Assembly (NCBI GenBank): GCA_964036665.1 | Contig: OZ038528.1 | Location: 15,105,245 to 15,169,244, forward strand | Source: Gordius sp. MW1 | Taxonomy: Eukaryota; Nematomorpha; Gordioida; Gordea; Gordiidae | Length of the DNA: 64,000 nt | Reading direction: 5' to 3' | In this document: in pieces, positions 33,324-46,400 of the stretch | Numbering within the stretch: position 1 is the stretch's first letter | How the letters are laid out: the number at the start of each line of letters is the position of its first letter | Made by a program: the position numbers and the translations under genes | The notes under the pieces: generated by a model | The model's input: the letters and a program-made list of their open reading frames with translations, nothing else | Told to the model about the DNA's origin: nothing | Databases searched by the model: none

Positions 33324-34486
33324 TGCTCAGTAATTAATTAATTTTTTGCTCAGTAGAATAAACAAATGCTCAGTAGAATAATTAAATGCTCAGTAAATAA
33401 TTTAATGTTCAGTAATTTAATTATTTGTTCAGTATAATATTCATTTGTTCAGTTTTTTATTCAAATCTTGCTCAGTAATTTTTTTATTTATGCAAAGTAA
33501 CCAAGAATTAATTTTTAAAATAAAATCCTAGAGCGAGATTCGAACCCAAGATATCCAAGTAAGAGTCTTGGGTGTTTCCCATGGAGTCAAAGTGCTCGCC
33601 TAAAAATCGTTTATTTTTGTATATATGTTAATTAAAATGAATTTTATTTCATAAATTACCTCCTCCAAGTGCAATTGTCCATTGTAAACCATAAATTGCA
33701 TAGCAATTAACAATATATTTGCAAACATGTCGTTGGGTTATCAACTAAACTTAAATTTTGCCAACCACCTAAAGAAGCCAAAAGTGTGCCTATAGGGCAA
33801 AAAAGAAAGCGAGGCAGACCCTCAAAGGCTAAATCAGCCTTTATTGTTCAGTAATGGTAAGTTTAGATTATTTAACATTGAATAACAAATTTTAGGTTTT
33901 TGAAATGAAAGTTGTCTCCAGCAAAATTTGTCTATTTTTCATTTTAAATTGTTAATTATTATTATTAATCTGTATTTGTAAATATTTGTGATTATATTCA
34001 AATAAAAATTTTATATTTTCCCTTTGATTGATAAATCTCAACAATTGCAAAAAAATACATTATAAACATGTAAAATTTAAGAAGGGAAAGGCAGAGCATT
34101 TAGAATTGGAATTATAGGTCATTACTTTTTATAGCTTTTTTAACTTGCCATTTATTTATTTGAATTGAGAGAAGGGAGGACTTAAAGGGAAAAAATTCAA
34201 GACACTAAGATACCTTATAACCTTTAAAAATTTAACAATGAAAATAAACTATTTCAATTTCCACACACTCAATTTAACTTTATTTTTACAAAATATTAGT
34301 GCTAAATAGATTAAGATTGAGTATTATTTAAAATTACTGAGCATTTTTTTGAAAATACTGAGCATTTTGGATTTATAACTGAGCAATATTAAGATTATTT
34401 ACTGAGCATTTTTGAATTTTGTACTGAGCACATTAATAAAATACTGAGCATATTTTACTGAGTATTTTTGATTTTTTAACTGAGCA
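33324..34486 (+). mobile_element. Element bounded by two inverted 8-word arrays of TGCTCAGT
   Basis: Left array: TG[CT]TCAGT at 33324, 33347, 33367, 33387, 33406, 33426, 33446 and 33469. Right array, inverted (ACTGAGCA, one ACTGAGTA): 34336, 34357, 34378, 34401, 34423, 34443, 34457 and 34479. Most spacings are 19-23 bp. The middle includes a coding remnant (33750-33855: CQPPKEAKSVPIG, then KRKRGRPSKAKS, an AT-hook) ending in a stop. A tRNA-like repeat (B box at about 33536-33550, reverse) with AATTGCATAGCAATTA end is inserted at about 33500-33705. The interior 33705-34215 is shared with 43328-43850 inside a hAT. The true ends and target duplication were not resolved. Confidence 0.75.
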
Positions 34487-34669
34487 TTTAAATAACATCC
34501 TTTTTAAATTAGATACACTTACATGGACGTAGTCAGGGGTTGGATTAGGGGGGGGGGGGAAGATGGCGAAAATTTTGTAAGTTTAATCGGGGGGGGGGGG
34601 GGGTTTAAACATAATTTTTTTTAATTTTTTTTTGAATAAAACTTTTTTTTCATTGGGGGGGGGGCCAGG

Positions 34670-37600
34670 TAGTCACTTTTTTTCAACCCGAACTCGACCC
34701 GACCCAAAAGTATTTAAATTTTTTCAACCCGAACCCGCCGAATGCGTTTTAAATTTTTTAACCCGACCCGAAAGCGTTTTAAATTTTTCACCGCAAGCCC
34801 GACCCGACCCGAAAGCGTTTTAGACCGAACCCAACCCGACCCGAATGTAAAAAAAGGTTATTATTGTAAAATTGATTTTAATGGTTTTAAATGACATCAA
34901 AATATTATCTCTCAAAAAAGAGCTCAAAACGTTATATGTAATTAGAGTATACTTTTAAGTTAATTGCGGCACTCCGAAATGGGGTCATTATTATTTTTTT
35001 TTAAATATTAACACCGCAATTTATTAATTTCACATATAAAATGCAGATATTCTTAAACTTTTGCTAAATTAAAATGAGTCTGTCTGTATCTATTATCAAG
35101 CAATTTCGATTTTAAGGTTAACAATGGTTTTGTGCGGAAATGAAAGGAGAAAATTTGATATTTTTTTCAAAAACCCTAGTTTTTTAATGTTTGTAAAATA
35201 AAGTTTTTTATAGATTTTAATCATTCGTTTAATAAATAATCATGATAATTTTATTTTATTCTAGTATATATGTTAGGCGGTAGAACAAGTTGAGACATTA
35301 ATAATAATTAATAAAGAAAATGGGAGTTAAGAATTGTTAATAAGTTTTGTGATATCAATTATATGTTTATCATAATTTATAGCATCAATCAAGTTATTCT
35401 ACCTTTCTGAGTAAAAAATTGCGCAAATCCAAAATTCAGATATAACTAAAAAGAAATTAATTCAAAAGAATGTATGAGATAATTCATCACACATTTCGAT
35501 ATTAATTATAAAACTCGGGCCTTCGGCCCTCGTGAGAAGGGGGAGAAGGGAAGGGGGAGGGGGAGAAGGGAAGGGAAGGGGGGACGATTCATCTATACTC
35601 CGTATAAATGTATCATATTTGCTATGCAATTTATGGGCGAGAAAGGTGGGAAGGGGCGAGAATGCCTATAGGGGGGTATTAAATGCCTAATGATTAATTA
35701 ATTATTTATACAAATTTTCCATTTATAGGCAAAATTTAATATAGGCAAAATGTAATATAGGCAAGGGTTAGGGTTAGATTTAGTGTTTGCATCTAGTTGC
35801 GTATTACATTAGTTTTTATGGCCTTTAGTGATTATGGGTCTAACAAACATTATATTATAAAACACCACAATGTTAAGAATTTGCAGAATTGTTGGGAGAA
35901 ATTTTTTGTTGAATTTGAACAATTTTTAATTAAAAAAATCAAAAATTTGGCCAATGGTCATTTTTTCTCCATTGGTCAGTACCAACAAATATTCTATAAG
36001 TCAATGATAGCCAAAAAAACGGGAAAAAAATTTTGATGCTCACTTTGGCCAATGGTCATTTTTTTCCATTGGTCAGCAGCCAGCACACGGTAAAAGTGGA
36101 TATAAATTCTTAAGAGTAAAAAAAACGAAAAAAAATTTTCGAAATACATTTTGGCCAATGGTCATTTTTTTCCATTGGTCAGCAGCCAGGACACGGTAAA
36201 AGTGGATATAAATTCATAATAATCAAAAAAAAAAACGAAAAAAAAATTTTCGAATCACATTTTGGCCAATGGTCATTTTATTCCATTGGTCAGCAGCCAG
36301 CGGACGGCCAAAAAGTCATAATAGCAATGGTAGGAACAGGAACAATCATAATAGTCAAAAAAAAATTTCGAATCACATTTTGGCCAATGGTCATTTTTTC
36401 CATCGGTCAGGAGCCAGCGGACGGCCAAAAATTCTTATTATCAAAGATAGTAACAAGAACAATCATAAGAGTCAAAAAAAACTCAGGGATTCCAACCCAA
36501 AAACTAGTTAAATTGTATAGCAATTATAAATAAACAACTTTAATTATGTTTATTATATAACATTGGTTGGGCAGCCAGCGGACGGCCAAAAAGGTCATAA
36601 TAGCAATGGTAGGAACAGGAACAATCATAATAGTCAAAAAAAAACGAAAAAAATAATTTCGATTCACATTTTGGCCAATGGTCATTTTTTCCATCGGTCA
36701 GGAGCCAGCGGACGGCCAAAAATTCTTATTATCAATGATAGTAACAAGAACAATCATAAGAGTCAAAAAAAACTCCGGGATTCTAACTAAAAAACTAGTT
36801 AAATTGCATAGCAATTTTAAGTAAACAACTTTTATTTATGTTTATTATATAATAGAACCCAAACCCTTGTAGTGGAGGGCATAGGGTAATTATAGCAATT
36901 AATATCAATGTTACCCAATTCAAAAACGAATAGATATACTTATGCATTAATTTAACGTAGCAATTAAAACCCGCCCCCGCCCGAAAGCGAGGGAGATAGA
37001 GAGGGGTGGGGCACCTATTATGCATTAATTTAAAAAATAACACAGCGAGGGAGATAGAGATGAGGGGTGGGGCATCTCTTTCTCATGCATTAATTTAAAA
37101 AATCGATAACCTAATTTACCCAATGCAAATAGATAGGGAGGGTAGACAACGGACAACGGACAACCAAAAAACGAGCCCATAAATTGCATAGCAATTAATA
37201 AAACTCGGGCCTTCGGCCCTCGTGGGAAGGGGGAGGGGAGAAGGGGAGGGGAGAAGGGGAGGGGAGAAGGGGAGGGGAGAAGGGAAGGGGGGACGACTCA
37301 TCTTTACTTCGTATAAATGTATCATATTTGCTATGCAATTTATGGGCGAGAAAGGTGGGAAGGGGCGAGAATGCCTATAGGGGGGTATTAAATGCCTAAT
37401 GATTAATTAATTATTTATACAAATTTTCCATTTATAGGCAAAATGTAATATAAACAAGGGTTAGGGTTAGATTTAGTGTTTGCATCTAGTTGCGTATTAC
37501 GTTAGTTTTTACGGCCTTTAGTGATTATGGGTCTAACAAACATTATATTATAAAACATCACCATGTTAAGAATTTGCAGAATTGTTGGGAGAAATTTTTT

Positions 37601-39408
37601 GTTGAATTTGAACAATTTTTAATTAAAAAAATCAAAAATTTGGCCAATGATCATTTTTTCTCTATTGGTCAATACCAACAGATACTCTATAAGTCAATGA
37701 TAGCCAAAAAAACGGGAAAAAAAATTTTGATGCTCACTTTGGCCAATGGTCATTTTTTTCCATTGGTCAGCAGCCAGCACACGGTAAAAGTGGATATAAA
37801 TTCATAAGAGTAAAAAAAAACGAAAAAAATTTTCGAATCACATTTTGGCCAATGGTAATTTTTTTCCATTGGTCAGCAGCCAGGACACGGTAAAAGTGGA
37901 TATAAATTCATAATAGTCAAAAAAAACGAAAAATAAGTTTTCGAATCACATTTTGGCCAATGGTCATTTTATTCCATTGGTCAGCAGCCAGCGGACGGTT
38001 AAAAAGTCATAATAGCAATGGTAGGAACAGGAACAATCATAATAAAAAAACGAAAAAAATAATTTCGATTCACATTTTGGCCAATGGTCATTTTTCCCAT
38101 CGGTCAGGAGCCAGCGGACGGCCAAAAAGTCATAATAGCAATGGTAGTAACAGGAATAATCATAATAGTCAAAAAAAACGAAAAAATAAACTCGGATTCA
38201 CATTTTGGCCAATAGTCATTTTTTCCATCGGTCAGCAGCCAGCGGACGGCCAAAAAGTCTTATTATCAATGATAGTAACAAGAACAATCGTATTAGTCAA
38301 AACTAAAACGAAAAAAAACTTGGAATCATATTTTGGCCAATGGTCATTTTTTCCATCGGTCAGCAGCCAGCGGACGGCCAAAAAGTCATAATAGCAATGG
38401 TAGTAACAGGAACAATCATAATAGTCAAAAAAAAACGAAAAAATAAACTTGGATTCACATTTTGGCCAATGGTCATTTTTTTCATTGGTCAGCAGCCAGC
38501 AGACGGCCAAAAAGTCATAATAGCAATGGTAGTAACAGGAACAATCATAATAGTCAAAAAAAAACGAAAAAATAAACTTGGATTCACATTTTGGCCAATG
38601 GTCATTTTTTCTTTGGTCAGCAGCCAGTGGACGGCCGAAAAGTCGTATTAGCAATGGTAGTAACAGGAACAATTATAATAGTCAAAAAAAAAGAAAAAAT
38701 AAACTTGGATTCACATTTTGGCCAATGGTCATTTTTTTCATTGGTCAGCAGCCAGCAGACGGCCAAAAAGTCTTATTATCAATGGTAGTAACAAGAACAA
38801 TCATAGAGTCTAAAAAAACTCCGAGATTCTAACCCAAACCCTTGTAGTGGAGGGCATAGGGTAATTATAGCAATTAATATCAATGTTACCCAATTCAAAA
38901 ACGAATAGATATACTTATGCATTAATTTAACTTAGCAATTAAAACCCGACCCCGCCCGAAAGCGAGGGAGATAGAGATGAGGGGTGAAGCACCTCTTATG
39001 CATTAATTTAAATAACACAGCGAGGGAGATAGAGATGAGGGGTGGGGCACCTCTTTTTCATGCATTAATTTAAAAAATCGATAACCTAATATACCCAATG
39101 CAAATAGATAGGGAGGCTAGACAACGGACGGACGGACCATAGACGGACAAGGGACAACCAAAAAACGAGCCCATAAATTGCATAGCAATTAATTATATAT
39201 AATGGCATTAATTTAAAAGATATGTCTATTATGCAGTAAAAGATTCATAATCTTAAACCCGGACCCGATCCGAGTTTAAAATTTTTCAACCCGAGCCCGA
39301 CCCGACCCGAAAGCATTTTAAAATTTTCAACCCAAACCCGACCCGACCCGAAGGCATTTTAAATTTTTCAACCCGAATCGGGTTTCTGGTCACTCGTGCA
39401 GGGCTCTA
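34670..39408. mobile_element. hAT-type element, CGGGT family, copy 2, carrying a 3.7-kb insertion
   Basis: The right end TGCAGGGCTCTA (39397-39408) is a mutated version of the 12-bp TIR at 10647. The left end (34670, TAGTCACTTTTTTTCAACCC) has lost 12 bp of the TIR. A perfect 8-bp target duplication GGGCCAGG flanks it (34662-34669 and 39409-39416), splitting an older poly-G repeat. CCCGA words fill 34685-34850 and 39255-39370. Without the insertion at 35511-39190 it would be about 1.05 kb, the same size as copy 1. Confidence 0.85.
35511..39190 (+). repeat. Tandem dimer of the composite repeat
   Basis: Unit A is 35511-37200 and unit B 37201-39190. Each begins AAACTCGGGCCTTCGGCCC, a perfect stem with a TTC loop. 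A G-rich run, an AGGGTTAGGGTTAG motif and an array of the GGCCAATGGTCA tail unit (100-130 bp period, 6 in A, 10 in B) follow. A decayed tRNA-type B box (GGGATTCTAACCC, reverse) comes next, and the end is AATTGCATAGCAATTA. Identical TTAATTATA at 35502-35510 and 39189-39197 may be a target duplication of the dimer as one insertion, though the sequence is AT-rich. Long open frames here follow the 3-divisible unit length and are not genes. Confidence 0.85.
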
Positions 39409-39440
39409 GGGCCAGGCCCTCCCCCTTGGCTAGGCCCATG

Positions 39441-42160
39441 CACACTTATGTTGAGTTAGTATAAGTTTAAAATTTTACTAAGGCGTTTAAATTAATAATA
39501 ACTCTTTCTAAAATGCCCATACATTTAATGTTTTCAGACTAATCCTGCTAATTATGTATAAAAGATTTTAATCGAATTTGCAAAATAATGTGAGATATTA
39601 GGTTAAGTTGTTAGTGATCTGACTACCGTTTTTAAGAAGATCGCTTGTTCCCAACCGTTTTGAAGGTTTTACGTTAGCCTAAGCCTCGAGCCGGGCTAAT
39701 TAATTAATCAGGCCTCGGGAAGCATCCCAGCTCATACTATAATTTTTACTTCTAAATTATGTCCACTCTATTTAGCACTCGTATAAAGTTGTCACTTATT
39801 TCATTATGCGTTTTTACTTGTATAAAGTAGTTACATTAAATTAAAAAAAAATAATAATTAATTTAAGCGATTATTTATTTCACCATTGATTAAAATTTTA
39901 AAATTGTAAAGTTAGATATTACATTAAAAAAATTTTGATAATAGAATTTTAGCAAAATTGATTGGGTTTTTAAAACTTTATTCATCACACTTAATTAAAT
40001 TCCAAATTAATTTCAAATGTAAAATTTGCTTATATGTGCGATTAAAAATATGTCAAAATAGGCTCGGGCTTGTGTCAAGTTCTCGGTTTGGGCTTAAACA
40101 ACTAAAATTAAGGCAACGAAAGGCAATTTTGTAACGTTCCATGTAAATTGAAAAAGAAATTGTTAAAAACCATGTTAAAGAAAGTGGTGGTGTCGCATCT
40201 TTAAAAAAACATATACTGCTCATTTTACTAATTTAGAGTCATTAATAAATAATTTATAATCTAATATTCCTTTGAATTAAAGGATTATTAAAAAAGGCGC
40301 CCAATAAATCAAACATCGTGTTAGAGTGGTGGTAAATATAAATATAATTAATAATAATCTAATATCTTTGTTTTTTATTAACATAATACTACCAAACTAT
40401 CTTTCTCTCCCCAATCTATTTGTACTGCATTTTAATGTTTTATAAATGGTGTGCATGCAATTCAATTAATTAAAAAATTATTTAACTGTATTTAAAATAA
40501 AAACATTTATAGCATTTAAATTAAATATATATTATATCTTTAGTCGTCATGGAAGCAAACGTGTCTGCCAAATCCAAACAAGTAATTTTTAAAACATATT
40601 TTTAATGACGACTGACTTTGATTACAAGTGGTTTGTCTTTAATTGATATATAATGAATTCCTAAAAACATTTTATGTTAGGTTGACCATTTTATTTTTTG
40701 CCCAAAAGCTGTCTATTTAACGCACACAAAATCTTAAGCCACAACCCCTGCACTTGACTACATTATAGCTTTCATGTTTAATTTCTTTTGGGGTAAAGAG
40801 TTTAAATAAACTTTAAATTCTTTTTGACATTATTAGTTTAACAATATGGTAATGCTAAATTACAGTGAAAAATCAATTATATTAAATTAGATTTGTCGCA
40901 ATTATGGTAGAAGAAAAGGGGGATCTTACTATTGTTCTATCAATAAAAAGGTCAAATAATATTTCGAAAATCAAAAGTGTTTGATTAATTGGCTATAAAA
41001 GAACATGGTCGGTATCTAAAAAAAAGGTCTCTAAATTTAATCCAATATCAAGCTCTATTGTAGTGTAGTGTAGTTGATCGCGTGCTAGGGGCCACGCCGA
41101 TGAGTGTGCTTTTGCTTATAATAGCCATACAAGCATTGCTAGTATTTTACTCACCAGTCACCACTATTAAATTTTTTTGACATAATGTCGGGTTGTATAC
41201 TGCAATTGAGGTGTTAAATATTTTGCCAGTTAGTATTGTCAAAAGACAAGCTGTGGGCAGTCATGGAACTTGTTTGATGTAATAAGGTGCAATCATACCA
41301 GTTTTACAAAAAAACCTAGAGGAAGCTTAGGCTAAAATTGCCATTAAAAATTAAAATTGTAAAAATATTTATATATTAGACGCGTAGTCAGGATTTTCTC
41401 GGGGGGGGGGGGGGGGGTTGCCAAAAAATTTTATCAACAATTTTATTTGTGTACTTAAAAATAAATCAGACCCGATCCCGGGCCCTCTCGGCATAGGGGC
41501 CGGGCAGGCAACCGTCATATAGAATTTCAAGAAGCAGGCCTGGGCGGGCACCATAACAAGATTAGGGTAATGCGGGCTCAATGAGATTTTTTTATATAAT
41601 TTACTGTTTTTTGTCACTTTTTTGCCTATATATTTTAAAATTAAATCAAAAATTTTCGAAAATATGACAAAATCAATGCTTGAAATTTAAAATCAACATT
41701 TTTGGCCCGGCTGTTCGGATAGCTCAAGTGATTTGGGCATGGCCGAACGAACTCTTATAAGGGTTTGGGCGGATCCTGGCAGGCAATAATTATTATCAGA
41801 CCGTGATGGGTTCTGGCAGAGAATTTTAGAAAAATGTGATCAATGAGGTATTCTTGTTTATAGAATGTGGAACGTTATAATAAATAGTCATTTAATTTTT
41901 CATTTGCCTAGCGATTGTCATTTTGAGATTTCACCGGAATTAGGAACGTTACCTATTATTTGTTAATATTGCAGATTCATTCAATGGATGCCTTGAAATC
42001 TTAGAGTATGGTAAAACTACGATCATTAATGCATGAGGTGTTGGGAAGACACAAAAGTGTGGTTAAGCTTTTTGTCAAAAATTTAATCTAGAGGTATATG
42101 TATATAAGCTTTATGGTATTTATAAGTGTCTTAGTCTTATATCCGACTATAAATACTTTT
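39441..42160. other. Gene-free stretch with a GGGC/GCCCG array and a poly-G repeat
   Basis: 39600-39730 is GC-richer (CCTCGAGCCGGGC). 40541-40611 has a small inverted pair (AGTCGTCAT / ATGACGACT). 41390-41420 contains an 18-base G run with the GTAGTCAGG end of the poly-G family. 41460-41830 holds GGCCGGGC/GCCCGG words. No gene seen. Confidence 0.4.
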
Positions 42161-42664
42161 AATTAATTTACTCTTCTTCTTCTTCTTTATCAGTATTTAG
42201 TCCCACATTCGTGGGGTTTGTTTTGAAAAGTTTCTTTCATCTTGACCGGGTGAGTGCCATGTCTTGAGTAATCTCTTTAGTTTTCATAACTCTATCGACT
42301 TGCCCTTTCCACGTAACACGAGGTCGTCCTCCTCCCCTCTTTCCCGGTACCTCCATGTCCAGTACTTTTCGATTTACGTCATCCGTGTCCCTTCTTACGC
42401 AGAGCTGTTAAATTTACTTTCCCACAGTCACAAGTTAAGTTACAGTTACTTTCACAAAAAATGTAACTAATTACAGTTACAGTTACAAATTTTCAAATGT
42501 AACGGATTACAGTTCTAGTTATTTACCTGATGGTACTAGTTACACCTAAAGTCACAAAAAACAATATTTTTTGATATTATTTATTTAAACATTTATATAG
42601 AAATCAAAAGGTAATAAATGATCTATATTGTCATCTAATAAGCTAGTTCGCTTTTCACTGAAAA

Positions 42665-42847
42665 TTAATTTAGACTAAAAAGACGCTCGACGGAGGTGCT
42701 AGATGGTATAAGTACATTGAATTTAATGAAAAGTTTCTTCAATTTAGGGAAATTATTATATATTAACAAATCTCTATTATTCGAATTTATAAATGTGTGA
42801 ATGCACTCTTGAATACTTTCCGACTTTGAAAGATTAAAAAAATCCAA
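42665..42847 (-). pseudogene. hAT transposase C-terminal dimerisation fragment
   Basis: FPKLKKLFIKFNVLIPSSTS then VERLFSLN matches the 'YP-L---A---L-IPATSAPSERVFS' end of hAT transposases. Only about 60 residues are legible and no DDE catalytic part was found nearby, so it is a relic. Confidence 0.85.
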
Positions 42848-43019
42848 CGTATTTGGTTCCTCTGGTCCTGTCTTTCCTCCTGGTTAGGGATCAATGAAAT
42901 AATGTAATTTAAGGTGTCTTCTTTAATTCTCTTATTTTTCTCAAGGCGGATCCACGGCCAACTTGTTTTAAAAATTGGATGGAGGATCGTTACGAACTAG
43001 TTTTTAAAATAAAAACCGA

Positions 43020-43470
43020 AAGGGAGATTCGAAGTAAATTTTAAATGATATTGATGTCTTAGAATGCCTGAATATAAATACTCCAAAAAATTGTCAAAAC
43101 CTATGAAAAATTTGAAGCTATGGACAGAAGGTTATGAATTTGCAAGAAATAATATTAATAGCCTGCAAAAAACATCTTAATATTACTGAGTATTGTATAC
43201 CAGCAAGAAGTATTATGATTAGTAAAAATAACATTAGCAATGTCAAAGAATTTTTGGCTTTGGCTATGTGAATTTCCAAATGATTGTGAAAAAGGCTTTA
43301 AAAGCTAGTGCAATTGTTGCTTTTTATACAATATATTTGCAAGCATGTGGTTTTGTTGGCAATTAAACTTAAATTTTGCCAACCACCTAAAGAAGCCAAA
43401 AGTTTGGGGCAAAATGAAAGCGAGGTAGACCCTTAAAGGCTAAATTAGCATTTATTGTTAAGTAACAGTA
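43020..43470 (+). pseudogene. Coding remnant inside the hAT, with AT-hook-type end
   Basis: 43061-43172 reads MPEYKYSKKLSKPMKNLKLW, then TEGYEFARNNINSLQ, and a frame change gives CKKHLNITEYCIPARSIM. 43365-43445 matches the QPPKEAKS...KRGRPSKAK segment of 33750-33855 with a mutation that destroys the RGRP core. Orientation is opposite to the hAT relic. No family recognised. Confidence 0.4.
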
Positions 43471-46400
43471 AGTTTAGATAATTTAACACTGATTATATAA
43501 CAAATTTTAGATTTTTGAGATGAAAGTTGTATCCAGCAAAATTGGTCTATTTTTCATTTTCAATTGTTAATAATTATTCTGTGATTATATTCAAATATAA
43601 AAATTTTATATTTTGCCTTTATAAAGCTTAAGATTGATAACTCTCAATAAATTTGCAAATAAATACATACATTATAAACACAAGCATAGTAAAATTTAAG
43701 AAGGGAGATACAGAGCATTTTAGAATGGGAAATATAGGTCATTACTTTTCGTAGCTTTTCTAATTTGCCATATTTATTTGAAAGGTGAGAAGGGAGGAAA
43801 AAATTCAAGACACTAAGATACCTTTTAGCATTCGAATAACATCCATTAAATATTATTATTTCAATAACATTCATTAATATTGTACTAAAGTAATTTATCA
43901 AATGGCTTTCAAAATTTAAATTTAGAGGTTGGGTCAAAATCATATGATATTTTAAGTTAATAAAAATTTGTTTTGCACATATATAAAAAGAACTGAACAA
44001 TTGATAAGAGATAACCAATTAAAATTCATTAAATGTTCATTACATTTTTTACCTGTGGTGTCACTTCTTTAAATTTTTGGAATACAAATTTGTACTAAAT
44101 TAATATTTTATATAATATTGGTAATTTACTGATAAAATAAATTATCTATTCGAAATTCAAATTTTCAAATTTGATCCGCGAAGAAAATTTAAATAAAGTG
44201 AAGTACACAAACCAGACGTGTAATTTGAATATTTAATTGAAAAAATTTTAATTTATAAAAGGTAACTGTAACGTTAGTTACACAGTTACTGAAATAATGT
44301 AACTAACTACAGTTACAGTTACCCTGAAGAAAAAGTAATTGGTTACAGTTACTTTACTGAAGAAAAGGAACTAGTTCCAGGAACTAGTTACATGTAACTA
44401 GTTACTTAACAGCTCTGCTTCTTAGTATATGCCCATACCACCTTAGCTGATTTTCGTTAATCATGTCCGCCATAGGTTAAATACCCATTTTGTCATGAGA
44501 TAGTCATTCGTCATATGGTTTAGCTTATTATACCCCAAGCTCCACCGTATCATTCTCATCTCTGTAGCTTGTAATAGCTTTCCTTCCGTGGTGTTTAATG
44601 CCCATGTTTAATTTCCATAGAGTAACACCGGTCTTACGATGGATTTGTAAGCTTTGTTTTTTTAACCATATTGGCATCTTCTTATCGCATACACCGCATA
44701 TACTTCGCCATTTAAGCCATCCTTTTTGGAACCGGGGATTGACTTCAGTTGCGCAACCTCCCTCTTGATGTAACATCGAGCCGAGGTATGTAAACCTGTC
44801 TACTTTTGGGTACTTTAGATGGTCATCCAGCGACAAACTGCCTGTACCGTTAATTTACATTTATACCGTTTTTCGATCGTTGGCCTTTAAATCATATCCA
44901 GCTAAGCGCTTTGACCAATTTTCGGCTTCTTCGAATACTTTCTCCCTTTTTTCTTCGCATAGTATTATAACATCGGCATATAGCATACACCATGGCAATG
45001 GCTTTTAGATGTCTCTCGTTATTCAATAATTATATTAAATAAAAAGGGACTTAAAGCAAATCCTTGATGTAATCCAATTTTAACCCGAAAAGGTTTGGAG
45101 TCACCAACTCTCTTCCTAACGCAAGAGTTTGAGGCTTCATAAATATTTTTCATAAGCCGTATATATGCAACAGGGATATTTTGTTTTCTCAGGCACCACC
45201 ATATTAAATCGCGGGGGACCGTGTCATAAGCATTCTCCAAGTCGATAAAGACCATATGTAGGTCTTTCTTCTTTTCACCATACTTATCCATCATTTGTCT
45301 AAGTGCGAAGATTGGGTCGTTTGTGAATTTGTCTGCCACAAATCATTGGTTAGCCAATATTTCCACCTCGTTTTTCAGCTTTGTTACTAAGATTCTTTCC
45401 ATAAGCTTTAAGGAGTGGCGAGTTAGCTTGATACCTCTGTAATTACCACCGTCCTGAGGGTCTCCTTTGCCTTTAAATAAGGTTCTATCGTTCGCTCTCC
45501 ATTGATTCGGAATTCGCTCTTCTATCAATATCCTGTTAAGGAGATTCGCCATGGTGGTGACTCCTTCTTTACGACATCTGAGCAATGCTCTCATAGGTAT
45601 TCCATCTGGGCCATTTGCTTTTCCTTTTTGAATCTTGTTCATGTGTCCTAATTTCATTCTCCTGAAAGAGTTCGACCATATTTATGTTTGGCGCAATTTT
45701 GGGGAGGGAATCCTTGTCATTTGCAATATTCATAAGTTTCTTAAAATATTCTTTCCACCTCTCCATCACTTCCTTCGGCTTGACCCTTCTCATTTTTGAC
45801 TATTTTAAGAACTCCGACATCGCGACTTTTCTTCTCCCTTATCTTGGTTTGTACATAAGCCTATCGCCCCCTTTATGATCCAATTTGTTTGCCATCTCGG
45901 TGTAAGCGGCATTCTTCGCTATTGCTAGGGCGTTTTTTGCGGCCCTCTTTGCGTCCCTATATTCTTGATAATCCTCCGACTTTTTTGATATATGCCACCG
46001 TCTATATAGATTTTTCTTTCTTTCGATGAAATCCCTAACCGATTGATCCACCAACATAATTCCCTGTTCATAGCTTTGCCTCCTATGGTCTGTCCTAGAA
46101 CATGAAACGCTCTTTCCTTTTGTCCTTAGATAGCGTCTCAAAATCGTCGACTACGTCGCTTTGCAACTTCCTTGCACTTAAGAGTGAGGAGGCTTTTTTA
46201 TGGTATTTTTCGTTCGTCGACGTATCCTTTAGCCTTTCGTACCGAATTCGAAATTCATAGACCTTCCTTCTTTCGGGAAGTACTCTTCTGGCAAGATCCA
46301 TAACAAGGGGACGATGTTGCCTGGCGACTTATTCTCTCGGTATTACTTTGCAATCCTTGTTACTCCATAAGTCCTTTCGCCGTATAAGCAAATAGTCAAT

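Larger units (their letters stand above)
42399..44417 (-). mobile_element. hAT transposon (deleted), inserted in the RTE LINE
   Basis: Terminal inverted repeats CAGAGCTGTTAA (42400-42411) and TTAACAGCTCTG (44406-44417). The target duplication is 8 bp, CTTCTTAC/CTTCTTAG, one mismatch. Removing it rejoins the LINE frame (HILRR|DTDD). Dense GTAAC/GTTAC words fill 42430-42550 and 44265-44405. A hAT C-terminal dimerisation remnant is on the minus strand (42665-42847). The interior 43328-43850 matches the TGCTCAGT element, including a damaged AT-hook. Confidence 0.92.

Noticed and set aside
33324..33480. CRISPR-like short repeats
   Set aside because: An 8-bp word with 12-15-bp AT-rich gaps and a mirrored partner array fits a transposon end better.
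38232..38672. 146-codon minus-strand frame
   Set aside because: Same tandem array. The peptide is the reverse reading of the tail unit repeated four times.
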